From the NCBI GenBank assembly GCA_047495785.1, contig JBLDXI010000020.1:2232001-2296000 (forward strand): 64,000 bases of DNA. The letters are read 5' to 3'. Shown here one piece after another: positions 12,401 to 23,320 of the stretch. Every line of letters begins with the position of its first letter. The stretch's first letter is position 1. The stretch comes from Lepidodermella squamata. Its lineage: Eukaryota; Gastrotricha. The position numbers and the translations under genes were made by a program. A model generated the notes under the pieces. That model ran no database searches, was not told the DNA's origin, and saw only the letters and a list, made by a program, of their open reading frames with translations.

Positions 12401-12597
12401 CTGATTTCAGTCGGAACTTGGCTGCCGAAACTCACAGCCTGTGTTGCAATCGATGAATCAAAACTTGCGACATTATGGCCAGTTTTATTCCGCTGACTCG
12501 TTACATTCCTCCAACCTGTTGCCGACACGCTGATAACAGCGGAAGATGGGCTGAATAAGGTGGTTAAAATAGCTAATAATATGGTTAGCGATTTCAT
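9463..12597 (-). CDS. Nicotinic-type Cys-loop receptor subunit (alpha-like) 3, Ser/Thr-rich N-terminus
   Basis: Fourteen exons on the minus strand (11953-12597, 11816-11900, 11746-11764, 11635-11693, 11521-11578, 11434-11463, 11358-11379, 11175-11304, 11089-11117, 10970-11036, 10865-10915, 10805-10810, 10293-10747, 9463-9612) give 601 residues. A signal peptide is followed by about 130 residues of Ser/Thr-rich low-complexity sequence, absent from genes 1 and 2. The ligand-binding domain then carries TDEQRLMNKLF, MWLPDIVLYN, CKIDVTYFPFDEQIC, FGSWTHDG and a vicinal YTCC. M2 carries GEKC and GITIMLSFAVFML, with the -1' and 20' glutamates kept. A 6-nt exon (10805-10810) supplies Gly-Leu at the start of M2 and restores the family length. 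The last intron (9613-10292) holds a foldback repeat. The stop converges on the dioxygenase gene. Confidence 0.88.
9783..10036. repeat. Foldback element of the GATATCGG family
   Basis: Two arms of about 95 bp, 9783-9880 and 9938-10036, are near-perfect inverted complements around a short AT-rich centre. Each arm contains CCGATATCGGAAAAATCA and AATGAAAATCGATATCGACT. It lies inside the last intron of the receptor gene at 9463-12597. Single-arm relatives occur near 890-1140, 29870-29930, 36000-36050 and 39485-39545. No transposase is present. It may be a MITE whose transcript would form a long hairpin within the pre-mRNA. Confidence 0.8.
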
Positions 12598-12987
12598 GTT
12601 TTATTGCGCGCGCGCGAAAAAAAATATCGAAATGCGCGCAGTTGTAATTAAAATTTCCGACGATTGCGCCGGAATAATTAGTTGACGCTAACATTGTTTG
12701 TCAGGCGCAGTATGTCGCCGAGTTGTTTATTTGCGGTATTTATTAGTTGGCGGAATTTACTTGAGTAAACATGCAAATATTTCAACACATTTCAAGGACT
12801 CTTTGCGTGACAATCGATTTCGATGAGAATTCATAATTTTACAAACGAATAGCCTTCAGATTGATAGCAACGATGACTTATACTTTGGTCTTAGTTCGGA
12901 CGAAAACGTGTGGTTTGGCTTCTTTATTCAAGGTGAATGAATTATGAATTTAAACCCGATTGAAAATATAAAAATGGGCTGGTGCAC

Positions 12988-13359
12988 GCACCGCTTGTCC
13001 CACAAGTAACGCAAGCAAAGAAAATACACGGAAAAGGGTTCAGAAAGTCTAAAATGAGATGCAACCTTTTACCACGTAGCCAGAAATTTTTTAGAAAAAC
13101 TCAAAAAATCCCGAGAACAGTAATCAAGAATGTCACTTGTTTTAATGTGATGAAAAAAGTCCGAAGAAATTTCTGGTCCAACCGGGTAAAATACCGAAAA
13201 TTACCGAACGAGATACCATCGGGGTTTTCCGGGTTAATTTTTCATTTCTTCGGTTAATTCGCTGATAAAAGATGGAATATTCTTAATAAAATTAGTTGAA
13301 TTTCCTACTAATAGTTGCAAAATTGAAAAAAGTTGCGCAACTTCTGGGACACGCTGTGT
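12988..13359 (-). mobile_element. Tc1/mariner-like MITE copy
   Basis: The termini are inverted: CACCGCTTGTCCCACAAGTA at the left and the complement of CACAGCGTGTCCCAGAAGTT at the right. The interior matches the full copy at 7312-7704 in reverse orientation, including GAAAATACACGGAAAAGGGT and the ATTACCGAAC/GATACCATCGGGG block. It sits upstream of the receptor gene that starts at 12597. A flanking TA duplication is not obvious here. Confidence 0.7.
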
Positions 13360-13861
13360 TCTTGGGAATTTGGCTATTTTCAGAAAAAGTAACTGGGGTA
13401 CTGTAATTTCAGAATGTTCAGTGTTAATAATAGGGCCAAGTTCGCATAAGGGTGATATATAACTTATTTATAAATTAATTGGGGCGAACCCGCTAGAAGT
13501 TGGCGGTCCACTTTTCTTTTTTTATTAGCGGCCACCCCTTAACTTGATCCGATATACATTGCCAATGAGTATTTTGATGAGCTCACTTGGCAGTTTCATT
13601 TTTTTCATGACTCGAGGCCATATCTGTCAATCGAAGGCCGCTAACTTCTAAAAATACCCTACAAATAGAAGATGGCGGCCCACTTGTCAGGGGCCCACCT
13701 TGCCAATACACTCATCGATTTGCGATGACGTGACCATCCCAAATCTACTTTTATTTTGTAATTAAGACCTTGGTAACTGGTTGTATACGTTAGTAAAGTT
13801 GAAAGCAAACACGCATTCATTGCACAAAAACAAATGGAATTGTTTATTGGCTGAGGAGTGG

Positions 13862-14180
13862 CAGAGTTGTCCACGGGCCGGGTTTAGCACGGGCCGGGCT
13901 GACTTCTAAGAGCCGTCGCCAGTGGTGCGGAACCTATAGGTAACTAGATGCCACTGCTACACGTCCGTTTTCATCACATCAAATGGCAGTATTCAATGAT
14001 ATAACAATCTAACTTTTATTGCTTAGTGTTTGGCGCTTTTTCCAGTACCAATTTAGTTGAAAAATTCAACTTCTCACAGGTTAAAATACAGCTAATTGTG
14101 ACTACGGGCCGGGTCGGGTTTTCACATTCGTTCTTACGGGCCGGGCCGGGTTCCGAAAATTCGGCCCGTGGACAACTCTG
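13862..14180. mobile_element. hAT-type MITE with 8-bp target duplication
   Basis: This 319-bp element has perfect 18-bp terminal inverted repeats (CAGAGTTGTCCACGGGCC and its complement) and a perfect 8-bp target duplication AGGAGTGG at 13854-13861 and 14181-14188. The 8-bp duplication and the CAGAG terminus are typical of hAT elements. The interior has GC-rich CGGGCCGGG blocks next to both ends and no coding capacity. The pre-insertion sequence reads continuously as GGCTG-AGGAGTGG-TATTTC. Confidence 0.9.
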
Positions 14181-14492
14181 AGGAGTGGTATTTCTGGTTT
14201 AAGCATCAATTCGATGTACCCGTTTGCGGTTTGAATACGTGGTTCGGCCATAAATTTGAAGGCCAACCAAGCTCCCGATTGATTCAGTGGTTTTCCATAT
14301 ACAAAAGTGTTTATTCTGTTGTCTGTTGTTAATGCTTCATTATAGACAAAGTTTCTGTTAGACCACGATCATAGTATTCATATGCTATCTGCCAAATTTA
14401 TGAAATTACGAATCAGAAATAAATAATACTAAAGTTATCCAAATGATCAAGAAAAAACGCATCCGTTACTACTGTGTAATAGAGTATTTGCA

Positions 14493-15773
14493 CTATTCAA
14501 AAATCGCCGGCAAAACTCCAACTTTGAAGTGAGGTGAGCGTTGTAATCGGTTACGTTCTTGATCTTCGAACGATAAGTCAAAATTGTAGCTTGTCCTCTT
14601 CTTGCCAGGTTGATATGGAACAGTATTTTTTGGCAAACCCAGTTGTTCACATATCGTATTGCAACGATGCCCTTTCATCACCATTTCCATACCTGCGATG
14701 CCCAGATCCGCTTCACAACGTCGATATAACTGTTCAACCGAGTGAACCATTGGATCGGTTAGTAAATACTTGTCCTTGGTTTTCACACCTGAATGCGACA
14801 AATAATAGGCAATGAAACTACTAATCTACTATCCATGAGACGTATTATAGGACGCCGCGGCTTGCTGAGAATCAGAAAAAGAGTGATATTTTTAATGAGG
14901 TCCAATGAATCATCTCAAACCTCTTTTTTTGCTTAAGATCAACGAGATCAGCACATCTTAACACAGCATCTCGCCGATCTTTTGCTGTAAATTAATTCTC
15001 AGCAGTTTTTAATTATTGACATTTAAAAAATTAAAATTTTGTTAATTTCGAAATTACTGGACTAAAAATTAAATCATATGCACGGGATAATTATGCACAA
15101 CGGGTGGCAACCGAGGGGTCATGTAATGGGAGCTTCGAAGCCGCGTACGTCCCATGCCCTGATCTACTAACTAACAAATTATTTTATTGTTGCACCTACC
15201 CTGAAGATCGCAAATCATAAAAGTGTGTTGGCTTTCTTCGAACGTCCAATGGGTAAATGCTGGCATTAACTTTGAAACATCTTCCGAAACTTCATAACCT
15301 CCATTGCTGTTGAACTTTTGATATTCACCTTCCAGAAACGGCTCTACTGCAACGTATTCTCCGATCTTAACATAGGTATCATCGCCACCAAATGTCCATA
15401 GAAAGTAAAATCCACCAACCCACTTCTCCATTTTACAAATGTATGGGTTAACCACTTCAATAGAACGCTTTGGTTCACTCCTCAACTTAGGCAAAGCAGT
15501 TTCATTGAAATGCTTAGCAAACTTTTCGGCTTTTTCCGTTACTTTCAAGTCTGGAATCCAGGCGTCGAAAACTTTTGGAGAATTCCTCTTGAAAGCCTTC
15601 ACAACACAGGGATGTCCATTGCGCCTCCCGCCACGACTTTTGAAAGTTCCTTTGAATGCATAGCGGAATGTTCCTTGGGCGAACACATTATTGTCGAAAG
15701 TGGCATAATAGCTGTCTCCATTGCTATCTTTATTTTGTGAATACAAAGTTTCGTGAGAGTATGTTCCACCCAT
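14493..15773 (-). CDS. Alpha-kinase family (atypical protein kinase)
   Basis: Two exons (15200-15773 and 14493-14788) join in frame to 289 residues forming one alpha-kinase domain of the eEF2K/TRPM7/myosin heavy chain kinase type. Visible family features are VFAQGTFRYAFKG near residue 30, CVVKAFK with the ATP-binding lysine at K59, VAVEPFLEGEYQKFNSNGGY at about 142-160, AFTHWTFEESQHTFMICDLQG with Asp189, LTDPMVHS, and the zinc module GHRCNTICEQLGL near residue 230. The domain occupies nearly the whole protein, with a short C-terminal tail and no coiled coil or channel. It lies inside the inverted-repeat unit at 13496-19537, next to a LINE, so it may be mobile cargo, or a host gene caught between two repeats. 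Substrate unknown. No stop or frameshift interrupts it. Confidence 0.85.
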
Positions 15774-16118
15774 AATTAAAACACTGTATGAAGTACGAAA
15801 TTCTATTACCTCAATGCAAATTAAAACAAAATAAATACGTTAACTTGCTTGTTTCTTATCAATTTGCAAAGTTGCTTCTCAAGTAACTTATCTTTTACTC
15901 AACTACCCGAATTGTTTTACTTTTGCATGAGTTGTTATTTACACCGATAAGCGAACACAAGAGAAAAGTGTAGGCATGCTTATACGATATTATATTGGCA
16001 TATTTCTGATCTTATTTTACTACCATCGCCTGTTACGCGGCGCTCTGGGCGCGATTACACAGCCTCATAGACTTATAAATTTATGATGCAATCAACAATG
16101 TAAAAAGGCGATATAAAA

Positions 16119-18960
16119 TTAACGGTAGAAAAGATAATATGCCGTTTCTCTAAAAAGAGTGCTGGTTATAAAACGACTTGTAGCAAGTCCCGTGGGTCGT
16201 GTGTCGTGTGAGAGGCTCAGCTGGCTAGGTTTTGAAACTTCGCGTAAATGCCAAGCTGGGCACTTATCGGCAAGTACATTGCGAGCGTCTTCTGACGTTG
16301 GGCGAATACCGCAGACGTAGTTGACGTAGTCCGCCATATCGAGACCTGCTGCTAAGCAGCGTTCGCCATAGCGTTTGAAGGCATCAAGGAAGACATGCTC
16401 AATGGAGTCTACTCCGGCGTAAGCGATTACGTCAATTACTTCCGTTTCGAAGGGCAGATCAAACAAGGCTCGAAGGCAGTGGGCTTGGATTTCCAACAGT
16501 TTTCCAACCGAGGTGGGCGCAAGGCAACGAAGGGCAGGGGCTCCATAGGCAACCAAGGACTCCAGGACTGTTTTATAAAAGAGCACACAAAGGTTTTTAG
16601 GCAAAACGTGCCGCTTGGCCAGGGCGTAGAGGGCGCCAAGGCGAGGCTTCAGTTTTGAGGCAATTATTTCAAGATGGTAATTCCAACTTAGCTGAGGTGT
16701 GAGGTAGATCCCGAGGTAGCGTGCGCGGTTGACCTGAGGCAGGGGCTGGCCATATAGCTCAAAGCGTACTTCAGGAGGCGAGTTGCCATATCTACCGAAG
16801 ACGATCACTTCACACTTTCCCGCGCTTAAGCGAAGCCGCCATTTGTTGCACCACACTTCGATTGAGCGTATAGGCGCTTTCTTAGCCTCGCGACGCTGGC
16901 TGCAATCGAGTAGCCAAAGGCCCAGCTTAGGGAGTCGTCAGCAAATGTGCCTTTTGCGACAGATCTGGTGGCGTCTTGCGGCGAGGAACCTTTTGGCTGA
17001 ATGTCCATGGCATAAAAGATAAAAAGTAGAGGTGATAAAGGCGACCCCTGCGGTAAGCCGCAAAAAATATCTCTGCTTGCACTTAGACTGCTGCCAACCA
17101 TTACTTGAAACGAGCGTTCTCTTAAGAAGTCCGAAATCCATCTTACGAATGGAATCGGCAAACCTGATTGTTTTAGTTTTAGCCGCAAGCCGTTATGCCA
17201 TATAACATCAAACGCAGCCTTGAAATTCAAGAGAATAGCGACCAGCTTTCTTTGTCGTTTTGATATGGCTAGACCGATGTCGCTGATGAACCGGAACACA
17301 GGGTCGATGGTTGACCTAAGAGACCAACCATACTGGTGGGATGGAAGCAATTTGTTTATTTCGAGAAAACGATAGAGAAATTTCGCTACGATTACTTTGA
17401 GACATTGTCATGACCAGGGGCCTTCCATTTCAGCTACCTGAGCATTTGCCTTACCGCCCATTTCGGGACCTGTAGACTGATTTCGGGGCACGTCGGGAAA
17501 GGTTTCATCGTTTCATCACTGGCCATTGCATTGTGAATGAAATTTGATGATACATTTGGAAATTATTTTGGAATATATTATGAAAGAATTTCTTTTTTAA
17601 ATGATGTAAGAATTTATTAAAATGAGGAGCTCCACCACCAAATTTAGCTGATTTGCGCGCTTCACTCTGCCTCTTATCTTTTCGATTTCACGCGTTAAAG
17701 TTTGAGCTTCAGTTTTCCGACTACCAGGTAATGATCGCCTCGGAAAACTCGAGCATCTTACAGTAATCGTCGCCTTCTGCCGTTGACGATGATGCGGTCA
17801 ATCTGTCCAGCAGGAAACTGGGGTTGCTGGGGTGTCGCGACACCCCAGCTCCGGGGCTCCAACCAGAGGAAGGCTGAAAAAACCACGGGGGGGACCCTTT
17901 GGTTTCTTCGGCTGGGTTTAGCAAACAAGTAAAAAACACCTCAGCTCCCCGATCCTACTTCGCACACTGCTGCCTAGCCAGGCGACCCCCAGGTGCCCTT
18001 GTGGATGCCTTTGTGACAGATGGCTAAAAGACCCGACTTTATTAATTTGGGCCTGAAGTATCCAATATCGCGCCACATTTACCGTGGATTTTGCCCAGCC
18101 ATCACGAATATCACGAATCACGCGGACGCTGGTGTCAGGGAAACATCAAGACTTGGCCAGGCACTACTCTATACTACTTTATTGAGAATGAATCGAACAT
18201 TGATCGTTGGATTTCACGGCCTTAAATATTAGCGATACAAATCTTATAGTCGATCACGCGGTCACTTCCTAATTAGCTATCACATGAGAATCACAATATT
18301 GTTCTTAGTCATTGCGTAGATGCCGGCCGCCACCGGCACATCGTTACAGCTGGATGTACAAGCTTAGGCCTCGCCTTTATCGCTAATACCAATCGTAGTG
18401 ATCACTGGGACCAACGACAGTTTCAATTTCCGCCTTTTCGATGTGATCCAAGCGTTTGCCTGAAGCGGGTCGAGTACAGGTCGAGTAGGTCGAGTGTAAT
18501 GATGTTGGAGTAGATTAGTTGCAGACCAAAGTCATCTTAGGCCAGATTTGCCGAGTCAAAGTCCAACTACTGTTGCTTGGATGGGCGATATCATCACAGC
18601 AGCAGGCGATTCAGCAGCAGGCACTTGTTTAGCATGGTTAACGTCTTTCAAGCCATCAGAAACCTCCGGGTTTAACAAATTTCAGTTGAAATCTCCTGAG
18701 ATCATATAGTACTGGTCTTGCGTTGACATTCAATCTGTTAGAAAATGTTCCACGCAAAACAGATTGCGCACCCACTCGCCGGATCTAGTACGAAGAACGA
18801 GCTTCACTGTCCCAGAGTGATCAAAACGCTCCAAAACAGCATCAGTTCATCCCGATGTATAAGTGGAACAGCATGTACGAGCATAAACTCGGAACCTTTC
18901 GGGCCAAACCAACCAAGCAGCAGGCGAGGTGCACATTCGAACCTACAAGCGCGGCTTAGT
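16119..18960 (-). mobile_element. Decayed non-LTR retrotransposon (LINE): endonuclease and reverse transcriptase
   Basis: Read on the minus strand, an APE-type endonuclease remnant comes first. It has YYMISGDFN near 18700, then IDRIIVNGRRRRLL with a stop and GDHYLVVGKLKL at about 17690-17810. The reverse transcriptase follows from about 17430: SHQYGWSLRSTIDP, KAAFDVIWHNGL, GLPQGSPLSPLLFIFYAMDI and TFADDSL. A frameshift near 16850 separates this from the C-terminal part (WCNKWRLRLSAGKCEVIVFG to FRETAYYLFYR, stop at 16119). The polymerase aspartates AFD and FADD are kept, but frameshifts and stops make it non-functional. A fragment of the same family's C-terminus recurs at 25212-25421. Confidence 0.85.
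17827..17848. repeat. Perfect 22-bp palindrome
   Basis: The half-site CTGGGGTGTCG is followed directly by its exact complement. It falls next to the endonuclease remnant of the LINE. No function is evident; it could be an insertion scar. Confidence 0.7.
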
Positions 18961-19537
18961 CGGCACGAGAGTAGGTCGCCTAACTTTATTGGCTGTCTTG
19001 CGTGATATTAACGTATCTGTGAAAAAGAGTCTGGAAAGACTGGGCAAATGGACGAAAGTGGAAAATAAGGCTATCAAGGCAATAAAAAAAGTCGTCAAGT
19101 CCTCAAAAGTGCGTCGAAAGTCCTCAAGAAAGCAAAGCAGTTTCAAATCGACAGTGGAAGGTAAGTTGCGAGATTCAAGGGTGGCAAATCGCTTCGTCCA
19201 CTGCATATCACCCGAAGCTTAGTAAAGCTTCTTATGAGAGCCGAAGCGAATTCGAGCGCGTTGAGAGAGAATCGAGAGCTATACATTTCTTAATGGCCGG
19301 AAACATTATGACAGCCAGCGCAAACTTTGAACAATTTCTTTTGTTTTTGTGCAAATAATACGTGTTTTCTTTCAACTTTACTAACGTATACAACCAGTTA
19401 CCAAGGTCTTAATTACAAAATAAAAGTAGATTTGTGATGGTCACGTCATCGCAAATCGATGAGTGTATTGGCAATGTATATCGGATCAAGTTAAGGGGTG
19501 GCCGCGGATAAAAAAAGAAAAGTTAACCGCCAACTTC

Positions 19538-19976
19538 AGCCAGATGCGAAAATTTTAAATAAAAACCTTGGGATTCCAAAAACTTGAATATTGACTAGCA
19601 CCTCGACAAATTCTTTTAATTTTGACGCTGCCCGAAGCCCGAAGGCACCTTTTCTTCTCCAAAATTTGCTTTCAGAGGAAATATGAACCAGTTAAAATGG
19701 TTTTGAACATACCTGCTTAACCATATTTGATGCGCTCTTTCTTTTTCGCTTCTTATTGGCACAACACCCCGCCGCAGAAAAATGTTGGAAATTTGGGACG
19801 ATGGAACCCATTTGCGAAGACTGACCACTGACCCGTCCATGTTTCAGTTCGAAACCGAAAATTGCCGACATTAACAATTCAAAATAAGACCACATTACAG
19901 TAACCAAATGTTCACATTTATTTACATATAGCTGAAAATTCGAAAATTGAGGTAGTGCTTATAGTTTTATTTGCTG
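19538..19976. other. Gap between inverted-repeat unit and receptor gene
   Basis: I find no exon or repeat that I recognise. The 3' untranslated region of the minus-strand receptor gene, whose stop is at 19977, should lie here. Confidence 0.4.
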
Positions 19977-22790
19977 TTATTTTTTAGCATTTTGCGTTGA
20001 AACTGGTCCATCGAAAGTAGGCGTCAAATCCGGTTGCATGTTGCGAGGACCAAACGTCAGGAAAATCGTGACCATAATCTAAAATATTCGAAAATTTCAA
20101 ATAAGAAATTGTGAAATTTCTCACAATTTTCCTACCGTGATTAACATGTACAAAATGAATAGGATCCTATCGACGATGAGCGCCAAGTGTTGCCATTCAA
20201 TTAGAATCTAATTAAAATTTAAAAAATGTTCATTAATTCGAAAAAAATTAATTTTGCTTACTCTCTCCGTTTGTTGTTCTCTAGCGTGAATTTTTGCGAT
20301 TTTCTCCAATGATTTAACCACTTTAGCCAACTCCTGCTGGTGTCTCAACTCGGCCAGATCTGGCTCTTCGCCAATAAGACTCGCATTCCGCTTGCTATTA
20401 ATTATCGCACGCTCCAACTCGCCGATAATGAACGGATCATCAGCACTGCCGCTGTGATCGCTGCTACTCGACGGCGACCATGAATCATCGTAATGGTTCT
20501 GCATTGAAGATGAGGAAGAAGTCGTGGATGCGGATGAAGTTAACGACGGGGTTCCACTGTTACGATGGATTTCGATGTTGTGCTGGTTCCTCAGACCCCT
20601 CGGATGTTTTTCACTCTTCGAACCTGCTCGACCTCGAAGAAACGCTTCGGTTGCCGCAGCCGCTTTCCTACGATAGAAAATATATATTAAAAATTTAGAA
20701 AATTAAAAAAAATTAAATTTTAAAAATTAAAAATTAATTTAATTTAAATTAATTAAAAATTAAAATTGAAAATACAGCCAATTTTTTAATTTTTTTAGAT
20801 ATCAGTTTTTAACATCAATAAAAACGGTTTTGTGGCGAAAATAGTTACTTACCATTTTTGTTCAGTTTTCAACAAATTCGAAACTGATAGCGGGTTATCG
20901 TCATCGTTGAGATTCAAAATGCTCTGCGATTTCTTTAAAATGGAATAATTTATCAACATTAATTAAAAAATCTCGCCGATTTTCTCAATTACCTCTCTTT
21001 TCTTGAGTTTAGGCCCAGGTTGCGCGCTAGGCCTTACCATTAACGCTCCCTTCAACGTCTCGGCCATTTTGAGCAGTGAAATCGGCGCCGAGAACGTTTT
21101 CGGCTCTCGAACACAAATGGCATGGCCGATTTTGTAGAAGAATATCTCCTTAAGTCGCGGCGGTATCGGCTTTAACTTTGTCAGTGATCGATAGTGGATC
21201 GATAGAATGATGACGGTGTTTAAAATTGACAATGAAGTCGAAGACAATACGCCGGCTAAGTACAAATTGATTAGCGGCATGTACTCGCTGGTTTCGGGTA
21301 ACTTTTGCACGACCGATAGCGTGAATACAGAATAAGATAGGAGAGTTGTTATGCCAAGGTTAACTTTTTGATGCGAATCGGACGGCAGCAAAAATACCAA
21401 AACTACAAAATAAAAAATAACCCACCTTAAAAATAATTTTTAGAAAATAAAAAATTACCTGTCATAGCCGTCATTGTCGAGGAAGGAATAAATACGTTCA
21501 TTATGTAACTGAAATTATTCAGAAAATTAAAACAAAATTAAAGAAAATTCGAGAAAATTACTAAAGAGATTTCCGACGAAGGTGAATAAAAAAGGTCACA
21601 TCGCTGTATCTAAAAGAAATTTAGAAAAAATAAAAAAAAATTCTGAAATTAAGGATTTTCCGTACGGTTCAACACAGCAGGAATAGAAGACAAGGTTCCT
21701 ATGTTGATAAGCTCCGATAACGTCCCATTCTCCGTTTTGAATGTAGTTGGACATATCGACGCCTTCGGTTCGATTTGTAATGTCGACTTTCCACCCGTTG
21801 TAGGTCCAACTACCGTATTTCAGCCGGCAAAGTTGCTCATCAAATGGGAAGTAGGTGACATCAATTTGACACTTTCGAATAAAAGAATTGCCAAGTAAAT
21901 AGGGAGTTATTTTTTTGGAAAAATGAACTCACAGAGCTGAAAATTTTAGTTGGCAGGGGCAGGAAAATATTGCCGTCAAAAGCAACCATAGCTCGACCGA
22001 TGACTTTGTTAACTTTGTACTCATCCGCGCTGCAAGATTAAAAAAATGAAAAATATCGTAAAATTAACGAGCCAATTCCTTACTTGTTGTAGAGCACAAT
22101 ATCAGGCTGCCATATAAGGTTCGACGGTATCCGAACGACCTCTAAATTGCCGTATTCCTTAGGATCCCAGCTAAATGAAAAAATCAAAGTTACCAACTTC
22201 GTTTTTCAGTAACAAAGGTGCATACCGAATAAGCTCGTCGTTCCATTCCTTTTAAAATTTTCAAAATTTAATAAAAAAATCAAAATTAAAATCTTATCGT
22301 CTAACCTGATCTATCCAGCAGTTGGCGACTAGAACTTGGCTGTAACAATTAAAACGTTAAAATGAGGTATGTATTTACCTTCTAAATTTTCTATTACTTT
22401 TTCTCATCCAAGTCGAAAATCTGAATCAAGTTGAGGCCGATATGAACAACAATAGGACTATCGGTGTGACGAACTGGTCTCAAGTCTCGGCTGTATGATG
22501 AGAACAACTTCGTAATAAGCCGCTGCTCGTCTGGAATCCTTATTGAAGTTCCTTTTAAATTCCCAAAATTGATAGTAATAATCAGAATAGGTAAAAAATT
22601 TACGATTGTATAATGCTAAAGCCGAGTCGTAATCCATATAAGGCGGGGGAGGTGGCGATGGGCGGCTAGTGACCGGTAAAATGCTGTTCGGCGTCCCAGG
22701 CAAAAACGCATAATCACTTTCATAACCATCCGCGATAATTAGGCAAGGTAGCAAGGTAAGATGAAAGATGAATGCTACTAATGACCTCAT
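19977..22790 (-). CDS. Nicotinic-type Cys-loop receptor subunit 4, neutralised pore rings
   Basis: Fourteen minus-strand exons (22604-22790, 22398-22530, 22306-22339, 22226-22248, 22084-22170, 21933-22029, 21666-21871, 21562-21609, 21459-21508, 20993-21402, 20853-20932, 20262-20667, 20136-20207, 19977-20078) give 644 residues. After a signal peptide and a Pro-rich stretch come EQRLITKLF, IWQPDIVLYN, a C-x13-C Cys-loop (CQIDVTYFPFDEQLC), YGSWTYNG and a vicinal YSCC. M2 is unusual: SHQKVNLGITTLLSYSVFTLSVVQKLP has Gln at -1' where genes 1-3 have Glu, and Gln at 20' where they have Glu or Asp. The large M3-M4 loop contains a Ser-rich run and a helical charged segment (LAELRHQQELAKVVKSLEKI) before M4. 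It probably acts in a heteromer; conductance or selectivity may differ. TTTTTAGGTAGCTAAAATG places an acceptor-like AG just before the start. Confidence 0.87.
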
Positions 22791-23320
22791 TTTAGCTACC
22801 TAAAAATTTGAAAAAAAAATATTTTTCATTTTTGCACCTAATAAATAAGTGGCCGAACAAAAGGCGGGCATGAAAATTCTATTAGCCGATCATCATCATA
22901 AGTCGAGGATGAATAGGCGATGAAAAAGGCGAACATGAGCGATGAAAAATTGTGGTAAATTATAGCGGATAAAATCGGCGCGCCTTGGGAGATGCGCGCG
23001 CTCTCGCAACATTTTGACTTTTATATAATATGTACATTTTCTTGAGCGAGCGCGCACATTGCGCCTAATCAAGAAATAATAGACGCGCAAATGTTATTAT
23101 TACGCGCAATAATAGCAATATCGATAATGATAATGAAATGCTATATATTTAGATGCGCATATTAGCGAAAAAAAAACCTAACATCATATTTCCAGCATTT
23201 CACGCGGAATGAATTAAGTTATATAGTAGACAAAATGACAACTCGTTTGTAATTTTTCGAAAAATATTGCTTTATTACTATATAGTCGTCAGGCGTGAAA
23301 AAATTTGCATATAAAATATT
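22791..23320. other. Intergenic region
   Basis: No gene seen. It contains several GC-alternating blocks (GCGCGC near 22990 and 23050) and lies between the start of receptor 4 and the stop of the first FAIM-like gene; both are transcribed leftwards. Confidence 0.4.

Larger units (their letters stand above)
13496..19537. mobile_element. 6.04-kb unit bounded by long inverted repeats
   Basis: The left arm (13496-13566 continued at 13708-13848) and the right arm (about 19330-19537) are inverted copies of roughly 200 bp that agree almost base for base, both opening with GAAGTTGGCGG. Shared landmarks are GCGGCCACCCCTTAACTTGA, TCATCGATTTGCGATGACGT and TGGTTGTATACGTTAGTAAA. The left arm is interrupted by 141 bp (13567-13707) flanked by an 8-bp duplication TTGCCAAT. 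Between the arms lie an hAT MITE, an apparently intact alpha-kinase gene and a decayed LINE. I see no transposase and no clear target duplication outside the arms, so it may be a DNA transposon that acquired cargo, or two MITE copies inserted in opposite orientation. Confidence 0.6.

Noticed and set aside
17641-17720. Linker after the LINE endonuclease as a separate small gene
   Set aside because: The frame is continuous with the endonuclease remnant (LVVGKLKL onward) and contains stops; it belongs to the LINE.
13496-19537. Reading the 6-kb unit as a Maverick/Polinton-type element
   Set aside because: It is too short and shows no integrase, polymerase B or packaging genes; only an alpha-kinase and LINE pieces are inside.
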